This document shows, piece by piece, positions 1-4,606 of a stretch of 6,707 bases of DNA (the first letter of the stretch is position 1; every line of letters starts with the position of its first letter). The position numbers were made by a program, and so were the translations under genes. The notes beneath the pieces are model-generated. The model was not told the origin of the DNA. It was given only the letters and a program-made list of their open reading frames with translations, and did not search any database. Origin of the DNA: Rhodoferax sp. (GTDB lineage Bacteria; Pseudomonadota; Gammaproteobacteria; Burkholderiales; Burkholderiaceae_C); the NCBI GenBank assembly GCA_028292305.1, contig JAQGMQ010000286.1:1-6707 (forward strand), read 5' to 3'.

Positions 1-152
1 CCGCGGGCGCTGGCCAGCCAGCTTTCCAGTTCGCATTGGCCGGCGTCCAGGATCGCGGCGTCGTCGACCGCGTGGTGGCCGCCGGCGGCGAGGGCGCCCG
101 CGCCGGCGGCCAGGCCGCCAAGCAGCACCAGCGACGCCTTCAATGCCTTCAA
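1..152 (-). CDS. Secreted protein of unknown function, 5' part only
   Basis: Reading the minus strand from a TTG at 152-150 gives 50 residues with no stop before the window edge. The N-terminus is a convincing Sec signal peptide: Lys at residues 2 and 5, a hydrophobic stretch over about residues 7-19, and an Ala-Leu-Ala cleavage motif at 20-22. The mature part begins AGGHHAVDDAAILDAGQCEL, with two His near the N-terminus and one Cys, so it is probably periplasmic or outer-membrane. The TTG overlaps the corA stop (TTGA), which suggests translational coupling and co-transcription with corA. A GTG at 182-180 in the same frame inside corA, or a TTG at 143-141, are alternative starts; none has a strong Shine-Dalgarno. 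I recognise the general look of a short exported Comamonadaceae protein but cannot name a family, and no function is claimed. Confidence 0.6.
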   Translation of the reverse strand, partial: MKALKASLVLLGGLAAGAGALAAGGHHAVDDAAILDAGQCELESWLASAR

Positions 153-1135
153 CGCAACCAGCCGCGCCGGCGGAAGTACCACATCGGCACCAGCGCGCTC
201 GCCACCATGATGGCCAGGGCATAGGGATAGCCCAGCGACCACTCCAGCTCCGGCATCGACCGGAAGTTCATGCCGTAGATGCTCGCGATCAGCGTCGGCG
301 GCAGCAGCGCCACGCTGGCGACCGAGAAGATCTTGATGATCTTGTTCTGGTTGATGTTGATGAAGCCGACCGTCGCATCCATCAGGAAGTTGATCTTGTC
401 GAACAGGAACGCCGTGTGGTTGTCCAGCGATTCGATGTCGCGCAAAATTTGCCGCGCCTCTTCGAACTGTTCGGCTTTGAGCATCTTGCTGCGCATCATG
501 AAGCTCACCGCGCGGCGCGTGTCCATCACGTTGCGGCGGATGCGGCTGTTCAGATCTTCATGGCGCGCGATCTCGCCCAGCACAACGCTGGCCAGCGCAT
601 CGGTCATGTTGCCCGACAACACCTGTTCGCTCACCTTCTTCAGGTCGTCGTAGATGTTCTCCAGCGTGTCGGCCGAATACTCGGCGTCGGCGTCGAACAG
701 CTTGAGCAGCACTTCCTTCGCGTCTTCGATCAGGCCCGGCGCGCGGCGCGCACGCATGCGCAGCAGGCGGAACACGGGCACGTCTTCGTCGTGGATCGAG
801 AACAGCACGCCGCGGCTGCGCAATTCGGTGTTGTGCTGGTTCAGGATGAAGGCCACGCGCACCGAGCGCGGGTCTTCGTCGTCGTCGATCAGGAAGTCGC
901 TGCGGATGTGCAGTTCGCCGTTGTCTTCTTCGTAGAAACGCGCGGACTCTTCGATGTCCTCGTCCATCGCGTCTTCGGGAATCGACAAACCGTAATACTG
1001 TTTGACCCAGCGCTTTTCTTCAACGGTGGGTGACTCCAGATCCACCCAAATGGGTTGGAATTTGGATAGTTCTTCTAGCGACTCGATCTCTTCCTGAACG
1101 AGGCGCCCATTGGCGAGCGTGAAGATGTTGAGCAT
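149..1135 (-). CDS. corA: CorA family magnesium/cobalt transporter
   Basis: Inner-membrane channel for Mg2+ (also Co2+/Ni2+ in the family), acting as a homopentamer. The 328-residue protein has the family layout: an acidic cytoplasmic N-terminal domain (about 1-150, with clusters such as DDDED near 84-88), a long helical stalk (about 150-265), a first membrane helix (about 267-287) ending in the YGMNF signature with GMN at 288-290, a short periplasmic loop with MPEL at 294-297, and a second membrane helix (about 303-321) followed by a basic tail FRRRGWLR. Length is normal for the family. The start is taken at the ATG at 1135-1133 because AGGGAG (1146-1141) lies 5 bases upstream of it; a GTG two codons earlier would touch that Shine-Dalgarno. 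The stop overlaps the start of the secreted-protein gene. It is divergent from hpf across about 325 bases. Confidence 0.95.
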   Translation of the reverse strand: MLNIFTLANGRLVQEEIESLEELSKFQPIWVDLESPTVEEKRWVKQYYGLSIPEDAMDEDIEESARFYEEDNGELHIRSDFLIDDDEDPRSVRVAFILNQHNTELRSRGVLFSIHDEDVPVFRLLRMRARRAPGLIEDAKEVLLKLFDADAEYSADTLENIYDDLKKVSEQVLSGNMTDALASVVLGEIARHEDLNSRIRRNVMDTRRAVSFMMRSKMLKAEQFEEARQILRDIESLDNHTAFLFDKINFLMDATVGFININQNKIIKIFSVASVALLPPTLIASIYGMNFRSMPELEWSLGYPYALAIMVASALVPMWYFRRRGWLR

Positions 1136-1140
1136 GGGCA

Positions 1141-1146
1141 CTCCCT
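1141..1146 (-). promoter_or_regulatory. Ribosome binding site deciding the corA start
   Basis: AGGGAG on the minus strand with a 5-base spacer to the ATG at 1135. It excludes the upstream in-frame GTG (1141-1139), whose first base is the last base of this element. Confidence 0.7.
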
Positions 1147-1266
1147 GGTTGGTTCTACTTTTACGGGGTGGGGGCGGCTTCCAACCCCATGCAGTGCTAC
1201 AGGGAGTTGAAAGCTACCGACTTGGGCTGCTTTCCATGTTGCGGGCTCCGTTTTTGGATGGGATGA

Positions 1267-1275
1267 ATTATCGCA
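1267..1275 (-). promoter_or_regulatory. Candidate extended -10 promoter for corA
   Basis: On the minus strand the bases read TGCGATAAT, matching the extended -10 pattern TGnTATAAT with one mismatch in the hexamer. The -35 region at about 17 bases is poor, which is usual for extended -10 promoters. Transcription would start near 1260 and give a leader of about 125 bases before the corA ATG. Confidence 0.4.
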
Positions 1276-1321
1276 TTGCGGCACGCACCTGGGCAGTTGC
1301 ATCCTGCGTTTCGCGCGGTTT

Positions 1322-1331
1322 TGGCATGCCA
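1322..1331. repeat. Perfect 10-bp palindrome TGGCATGCCA
   Basis: TGGCATGCCA is its own reverse complement. It lies between the corA and hpf promoter candidates, where a dimeric regulator could bind. A palindrome of this size can arise by chance. Confidence 0.3.
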
Positions 1332-1360
1332 GTTGAAGGCTTTGAATGCGCATTCGTACG

Positions 1361-1382
1361 GCCTTGCATGGTGTTGCAAGGC
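1361..1382. repeat. Perfect 8+8 inverted repeat upstream of hpf
   Basis: GCCTTGCA (1361-1368) and TGCAAGGC (1375-1382) are exact reverse complements separated by six bases (TGGTGT). It ends 15 bases before the candidate -35 of the hpf promoter. It is not followed by a T-run, so it does not look like an intrinsic terminator. The position and dyad symmetry suit an operator for a dimeric regulator. A further CTTGCA at 1397-1402 could compete for pairing with the right arm. Confidence 0.55.
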
Positions 1383-1397
1383 TTGCCGGAAATTGGC

Positions 1398-1426
1398 TTG
1401 CATTTCAATTTCAACCGGCGCATAGT
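1398..1426 (+). promoter_or_regulatory. Candidate sigma-70 promoter for hpf
   Basis: TTGCAT (1398-1403) and CATAGT (1421-1426) are separated by 17 bases, with 3/6 and 4/6 matches to the -35 and -10 consensus. The start of transcription would be near 1433, giving a leader of about 29 bases. The match is modest. Confidence 0.35.
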
Positions 1427-1450
1427 GAATTTTCCTTAACCCGGAAATCA

Positions 1451-1455
1451 AGAGG
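1451..1455 (+). promoter_or_regulatory. hpf ribosome binding site
   Basis: AGAGG with a 6-base spacer to the ATG at 1462. It is one of the better Shine-Dalgarno sites in a window where several genes have none. Confidence 0.6.
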
Positions 1456-1461
1456 CTACAC

Positions 1462-1791
1462 ATGAATCTGACGATCAGCGGTCATCATCTTGACGTGACC
1501 CCCGCACTGCGTACTTACGTGACTTCCAAGCTGGACCGCATCACGCGCCACTTCGACCAAGTCGTGGATGTGAAGGTTTTACTATCCATCGAGAAGCAGA
1601 AGGAAAAGCAGGGCCGGCAACGCGCCGAGTGCAATATCCATGTGAAGGGCAACGACATGTTTGCCGAAAGTTCGCATGCTGATCTATATGCCGCTGTTGA
1701 TGAACTGGTGGACAAGCTGGACCGCCAGGTCGTGCGCCACAAGGACCGTGTGCAGGACCACCATCACGGTGCGCCGAAGCGCCTGATGTAA
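1462..1791 (+). CDS. hpf: Ribosome hibernation promoting factor, short form
   Basis: At 109 residues this is a short-form HPF/YhbH (RaiA superfamily) protein, often annotated as sigma-54 modulation protein. It binds the 30S decoding region in stationary phase and promotes inactive 100S dimers. Features seen: the N-terminal MNLTISGHHLDVTPALRTYV, typical of proteobacterial HPF; a basic mid-segment SIEKQKEKQGRQRAE (about 42-56); the conserved DLYAAVDELVDKLDRQ helix (about 74-89); and a basic, His-rich tail. The extra C-terminal dimerisation domain of long HPF is absent. It is preceded by AGAGG and followed by a strong intrinsic terminator, so it may form its own transcription unit. In many proteobacteria rpoN sits directly upstream; here that place is taken by a divergent corA. 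Confidence 0.95.
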   Translation: MNLTISGHHLDVTPALRTYVTSKLDRITRHFDQVVDVKVLLSIEKQKEKQGRQRAECNIHVKGNDMFAESSHADLYAAVDELVDKLDRQVVRHKDRVQDHHHGAPKRLM

Positions 1792-1823
1792 GCGCCGTCT
1801 CCGCGCCGTTGGCGCAACCCGAC

Positions 1824-1853
1824 AAAGCCGCCGGCCCATCTGGCGGCTTTTTT
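1824..1853 (+). terminator. Intrinsic terminator after hpf
   Basis: AAAGCCGCC (1824-1832) pairs perfectly with GGCGGCTTT (1842-1850) around a 9-base loop, and the 3' arm runs into a six-T tract (1848-1853). It lies 32 bases after the hpf stop, and is a classic Rho-independent terminator separating hpf from ptsN. Confidence 0.85.
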
Positions 1854-1880
1854 GTTGCAGCGCCGCAAGGCGTGCATAAT
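1852..1880 (+). promoter_or_regulatory. Candidate ptsN promoter overlapping the hpf terminator tail
   Basis: TTGTTG (1852-1857) and CATAAT (1875-1880) are 17 bases apart; the -10 matches 5/6 and the -35 3/6. The -35 begins inside the T-tract of the hpf terminator. Transcription would begin near 1886-1887, only about 6 bases before the ptsN ATG. Confidence 0.5.
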
Positions 1881-1892
1881 CCGCAACTCGAT

Positions 1893-2360
1893 ATGAACCG
1901 CCTAGCGTCCATCCTGCCTCCCGCTCAAGTGCTCGTGAGCGTCGATGCCACCAGCAAGAAGCGTGCTTTCGAGGAAGCCGGGCTGCTGTTCGAAAACCTG
2001 CACGGCCTCTCCCGCGCCCTCATCACCGACAGCCTGTTTGCGCGCGAACGCCTGGGTTCCACCGGTCTGGGCCATGGCGTCGCCATTCCGCACGGCCGCA
2101 TCAAGGGCCTGAAGGCCCCGATGGCCGCCGTGGTGCAACTGGCGCAGCCGATCGGCTTCGACGCACCGGACGAACAAGCCGTCGGCCTGCTGATTTTTCT
2201 GCTGGTGCCCGAAGCGGCCACGCAAAAACACCTCGAAATCCTGTCTGAAATCGCCGAACTGCTGAGCGACGCGCCACTGCGCGAAAAGATCAAGACGGCC
2301 ACGGACGCAGGAACGCTGCACACCCTGATTTCCACCTGGCAGTCGGCCCAGCCGGCCTAG
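1893..2360 (+). CDS. ptsN: Nitrogen-PTS enzyme IIA (EIIA-Ntr)
   Basis: Cytoplasmic EIIA-Ntr of the nitrogen phosphotransferase system. It accepts phosphate from NPr/HPr and regulates other proteins (in studied species, potassium transport and sensor kinases) rather than moving sugar. The 155-residue protein is one PTS EIIA type-2 domain. The phosphorylated residue is His67 in the motif GHGVAIPHGR (60-69). The conserved LVPEAATQKHLEILSEIAEL segment follows in the C-terminal half. The reading frame stays open upstream to 1809, but that stretch encodes the hpf terminator, so the ATG at 1893 (MNRLASILPP) is chosen. No Shine-Dalgarno precedes it, and the predicted transcript would be nearly leaderless. 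It lies upstream of hprK as in other betaproteobacteria, with a 113-base gap. Confidence 0.95.
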   Translation: MNRLASILPPAQVLVSVDATSKKRAFEEAGLLFENLHGLSRALITDSLFARERLGSTGLGHGVAIPHGRIKGLKAPMAAVVQLAQPIGFDAPDEQAVGLLIFLLVPEAATQKHLEILSEIAELLSDAPLREKIKTATDAGTLHTLISTWQSAQPA

Positions 2361-2402
2361 GGCATGAACTCCCACGCTTGCCATTTCATGTGCCGCGCTG
2401 CC

Positions 2403-2429
2403 CTCCAATTGGGCGCTCGTGCCTTGGAG
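2403..2429 (+). repeat. Imperfect hairpin in the ptsN-hprK gap
   Basis: CTCCAA (2403-2408) pairs with TTGGAG (2424-2429); inside it, GGC can pair with GCC around a 6-base loop. There is no T-tract. It lies 43 bases after the ptsN stop and 44 bases before the hprK TTG, and could affect message processing or hprK translation. Weak evidence. Confidence 0.25.
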
Positions 2430-2473
2430 CGGCCCGGCGTCGCGCGGCCGGTTCGCTAGAAGCTGCAACGACC

Positions 2474-3418
2474 TTGAAACCCACCGTCGTCAGCGCCGAC
2501 GTCCTGTTCGAAGCCTTCCGCGGCCTGCTGCGCTGGGAATGGGTGGCTGGGCTCGGCGCTTCGGAGCGGCGGTTCGATGAAGTCGCGGTACGCGCCGCCA
2601 CTTCGGGCGCCGATCTGGTCGGCTACCTCAACTACATCCACCCCTACCGCGTGCAGATCATGGGTTCGCGCGAAGTCGCCTACCTGACCAGCGCCACGCC
2701 CGAAGACTGCGCGCGGCGCATTTCGCGCATCGTGACGCTCGAGCCGCCGGTGCTGATTTTGGCCGACGCGCAGGCCGCGCCCGACGCCTTGCTGTCGATG
2801 TGTGAACGGGCGCAGATTCCGATGTTCGCCACGCAGGAGTCGGCGGCGTTCGTGATCGACGTGTTGCGTGCCTACCTGGCCAAACACTTCGCCGACCGCA
2901 CTTCGATGCACGGCGTCTTCATGGACATTCTGGGCCTGGGCGTGATGATCACCGGCGAATCCGGCCTGGGCAAAAGCGAGCTGGGGCTGGAGCTGATTTC
3001 ACGCGGCAATGGCCTGGTGGCCGACGACGCCGTCGACCTGTTCCGCATCAACCAGACGACCATCGAAGGCCGCTGCCCCGAGCTGCTGCAAAACCTGCTC
3101 GAAGTGCGCGGCATCGGCCTGCTCGACATCCGCGGCATCTTTGGCGAGACGGCCGTGCGCCGCAAGATGCGGCTGAAGCTCATCGTGCACCTGGTGCGCA
3201 AGGAGACGATGGAGCGCGAATACGAGCGCCTGCCGTATGAGCCGCTGACGCAGGATGTTCTCGGCGTGCCGGTGCGCAAGGTCATCATCCAGGTGGTGGC
3301 CGGGCGCAACATCGCCGTGCTGGTGGAAGCGGCCGTGCGCAACACCATCCTGCAGCTGCGCGGGATCGACACCTACCAGGAATTCGTGGAGCGGCACCGC
3401 CGCGCCATGGAAGAGTAG
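2474..3418 (+). CDS. hprK: HPr kinase/phosphorylase
   Basis: Bifunctional enzyme that phosphorylates a serine in HPr with ATP or PPi and removes it again; in proteobacteria it is tied to the nitrogen-type PTS. The 314 residues comprise an N-terminal domain (about 1-135) and a kinase domain. Visible motifs are the catalytic MHG (His146), the P-loop GESGLGKSE (161-169; Lys167, Ser168), the ADDAVD acidic pair (183-188), the HprK signature LLEVRGIGLLDIRGIFGE (208-225), and the C-terminal VPVRKVIIQVVAGRN segment (265-279). The start is a TTG at 2474 giving MKPTVVSADV, the usual N-terminus of Comamonadaceae HprK as I recall it. There is no in-frame ATG before codon 63, so a non-ATG start is forced. 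AGAAG (2458-2462) is the only Shine-Dalgarno-like site, at a long 11-base spacing. It is convergent with fur. Confidence 0.95.
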   Translation: MKPTVVSADVLFEAFRGLLRWEWVAGLGASERRFDEVAVRAATSGADLVGYLNYIHPYRVQIMGSREVAYLTSATPEDCARRISRIVTLEPPVLILADAQAAPDALLSMCERAQIPMFATQESAAFVIDVLRAYLAKHFADRTSMHGVFMDILGLGVMITGESGLGKSELGLELISRGNGLVADDAVDLFRINQTTIEGRCPELLQNLLEVRGIGLLDIRGIFGETAVRRKMRLKLIVHLVRKETMEREYERLPYEPLTQDVLGVPVRKVIIQVVAGRNIAVLVEAAVRNTILQLRGIDTYQEFVERHRRAMEE

Positions 3419-3436
3419 GCGCGGGCGAGGCGCAAC

Positions 3437-3450
3437 CGGGCGCGCGCCCG
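3437..3450. terminator. GC palindrome between convergent hprK and fur
   Basis: CGGGCGCGCGCCCG is a perfect 14-bp palindrome that can fold as a 5-bp stem with a GCGC loop on either strand. It sits in the 45-base gap between the hprK stop and the fur stop, where a shared bidirectional terminator would be expected. Neither side carries a T-tract, so intrinsic termination would be inefficient. Confidence 0.35.
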
Positions 3451-3463
3451 TCGGCCCGGCGTT

Positions 3464-3910
3464 TCAGCGCAGGTTGGCGTTTTGGTTGGCGTTCGAATTC
3501 TTCGCGCAGTTGACGCACAAGCCGTACAGCGCCATCGCGTGGTCGTGCACGATCCAGCCCTTGGCCTTGGCCACCATCTGTTGCCGTTTTTCGATTTCAG
3601 CATCAAAGAATTCTTCGACCGCGCCGCACGACGTGCACACGAAATGGTCGTGGTGACGGCCTTCGTTGAGCTCGTACACGGCCTTGCCCGATTCGAAATG
3701 GCTGCGCGACAGGATGCCGGCCTGCTCGAATTGGGTGAGCACACGGTAGACCGTGGCCAGGCCGATGTCGGAGCGTTCCAGCAGCAGCACGCGGAACACG
3801 TCTTCGGCCGTCATGTGGCGCAGTTCGCCCTTCTGGAAAATCTCCATGATCTTCAGGCGGGGCAGGGTGGCCTTCAGGCCGGTGCTTTTGAGTTCGTCGA
3901 TGTTCGCCAT
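3464..3910 (-). CDS. fur: Ferric uptake regulator
   Basis: Fe2+-responsive dimeric repressor of iron uptake genes. The 148-residue protein shows the N-terminal winged helix (about 1-82) with the family segments GLKATLPRLKI, HMTAEDVFRVLL and the recognition region DIGLATVYRVLTQFEQAGIL (48-67), then the metal-binding domain. The latter has HHDH (86-89), CTSC (Cys92 and Cys95), a second CVNC pair (Cys132 and Cys135), Glu100 and His122/His124, which fits a typical Zn- and Fe-binding Fur rather than Zur or PerR. The start ATG (3910) is preceded by a weak AGAAAGA. The last residues, NANQNANL, are encoded by a 12-bp tandem duplication. It is convergent with hprK and divergent from bamE; the fur/omlA divergent pair is also known from Pseudomonas. 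Confidence 0.97.
   Translation of the reverse strand: MANIDELKSTGLKATLPRLKIMEIFQKGELRHMTAEDVFRVLLLERSDIGLATVYRVLTQFEQAGILSRSHFESGKAVYELNEGRHHDHFVCTSCGAVEEFFDAEIEKRQQMVAKAKGWIVHDHAMALYGLCVNCAKNSNANQNANLR
3472..3495 (-). repeat. 12-bp tandem duplication at the 3' end of fur
   Basis: On the plus strand GGTTGGCGTT occurs at 3472-3481 and again at 3484-3493, a 12-base period. In the fur frame it encodes the repeated Asn-Ala-Asn near the C-terminus, beyond the last Cys pair, so it probably lies in a disordered tail. Confidence 0.6.
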
Positions 3911-4022
3911 GGCTGGTCTTTCTTACGCCTGCGGCGTGCTTGGAACGGCGGCCGACCCCCGGAGTTCGCCGTTTTTGACGCTGGGGGGTGCCGCTACAAT
4001 GGCCGATCATATCGCTACGGTT
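3911..4022. promoter_or_regulatory. Divergent fur/bamE promoter region
   Basis: This 112-base region must hold both promoters. Plus strand: TACAAT (3995-4000) is a good -10, and TTGACG (3975-3980) resembles a -35, but the 14-base spacing is too short; TTTTTG (3972-3977) has the right 17-base spacing but a poor match. Minus strand: TATGAT (4011-4006) is a 5/6 -10 for fur without a clear -35, giving a fur leader of about 90 bases. The two -10 elements are only 5 bases apart, so the promoters would interfere with one another. No good match to the 19-bp Fur box is visible. Confidence 0.45.
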
Positions 4023-4589
4023 ATGCCCATGTTTGCACCTTTGCCACGCGGATGTTCATCCGCCCTGATCCTTGGGGTCTGCGCCGTGCTGGCCGCCTGC
4101 TCCACGGTGGACGACGCATCGCGCAAGTTCGCCAGTTCCATCACGCCGTACAAGGTCGAAGTCGTGCAGGGCAACTTCGTGTCCAAAGAGCAGGTCGAAG
4201 CGCTCAAGCCCGGCATGCCGCGCCAGCAGGTGAAAGACATCCTCGGCACGCCCCTGCTGCAGAGCGTTTTCCACTCCGACCGCTGGGACTACGTCTTTAC
4301 CATGCGCCGCCAGGGGCTCGAGCCCCAGGCCCGCCAGCTCACCGCCTACTTCAAGGACAACGTGCTCGACCGCGTCGAAGGCGACCCGATGCCGACCGAG
4401 GCCGAATTCGTTGCTTTGCTGGGCGATGCGCACAAGGTGCGCAAAGTGCCCCAACTCGAAGCCAGCGAAGACAGCCTGAAATCGTTCGCCAAGTCCGAAG
4501 CACCGGCCAAGTCCGCAGCCGCGACGCCAGCCGCACCACCGCCTCCGGCCGCCGCCAGTTACCCACCTCTCGAAGCGCCCGCCAAGTAA
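4023..4589 (+). CDS. bamE: Outer membrane assembly lipoprotein BamE (SmpA/OmlA)
   Basis: Small lipoprotein of the BAM complex, which inserts beta-barrel proteins in the outer membrane. The 188-residue precursor has a short signal peptide with a lipobox VLAAC (lipidated Cys26) followed by Ser-Thr, with no Asp at +2, which suits outer-membrane sorting. The SmpA/OmlA domain spans about 43-131: YKVEVVQGNFVSKEQV, then LKPGMPRQQVKDILGTP, then FHSDRWDYVFTMRRQG, matching the BamE core. The tail (about 145-188) is Ala/Pro/Lys-rich with a PAAPPPPAAA run, longer than the 113-residue E. coli protein. The start is uncertain: ATG at 4023 fits transcription starting after TACAAT; ATG at 3999 (8 residues longer) and 4029 are alternatives, none with a Shine-Dalgarno. 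dapB follows after 17 bases. Confidence 0.93.
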   Translation: MPMFAPLPRGCSSALILGVCAVLAACSTVDDASRKFASSITPYKVEVVQGNFVSKEQVEALKPGMPRQQVKDILGTPLLQSVFHSDRWDYVFTMRRQGLEPQARQLTAYFKDNVLDRVEGDPMPTEAEFVALLGDAHKVRKVPQLEASEDSLKSFAKSEAPAKSAAATPAAPPPPAAASYPPLEAPAK

Positions 4590-4606
4590 GGCCGGCGCGG
4601 TTGCCC

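Larger units (their letters stand above)
1142..1461. other. Divergent intergenic region between corA and hpf
   Basis: No convincing gene lies in this roughly 320-base stretch. It is more AT-rich than the flanking genes, as expected for a promoter region. It holds a minus-strand extended -10 for corA, a plus-strand candidate promoter for hpf, a 10-bp perfect palindrome TGGCATGCCA (1322-1331), an 8+8 inverted repeat (1361-1382), and two very short minus-strand leader ORF candidates in the presumed corA leader (1237-1214 and 1190-1161). I see no tRNA-like structure and no obvious known riboswitch. Confidence 0.6.

Noticed and set aside
143..1033. Long open frame on the plus strand opposite corA
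   Set aside because: Its translation is an unnatural His/Gln/Val/Arg-rich product from antisense reading of a GC-rich gene; corA on the other strand has full family motifs and a ribosome site.
1136..1260. Mg2+ riboswitch in the corA leader
   Set aside because: I saw no recognisable M-box-like architecture; a covariance-model search would be needed to exclude it fully.
1300..1461. Sigma-54 promoter upstream of hpf
   Set aside because: Several TGGC and TTGC words occur, but none satisfies the GG-N10-GC spacing of the -24/-12 consensus.
1809..1892. N-terminal extension of PtsN
   Set aside because: The in-frame extension translates the hpf terminator hairpin; the family N-terminus begins at 1893.
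3911..4022. Fur box between fur and bamE
   Set aside because: The only candidate dyad (GATCATATC) matches the 19-bp consensus poorly.
3482..4606. Frame open for 375 codons upstream of and in phase with dapB
   Set aside because: It crosses fur antisense and bamE in another frame and has Arg/Ala-rich composition without domains. The dapB protein starts at 4607; the openness is a GC effect.
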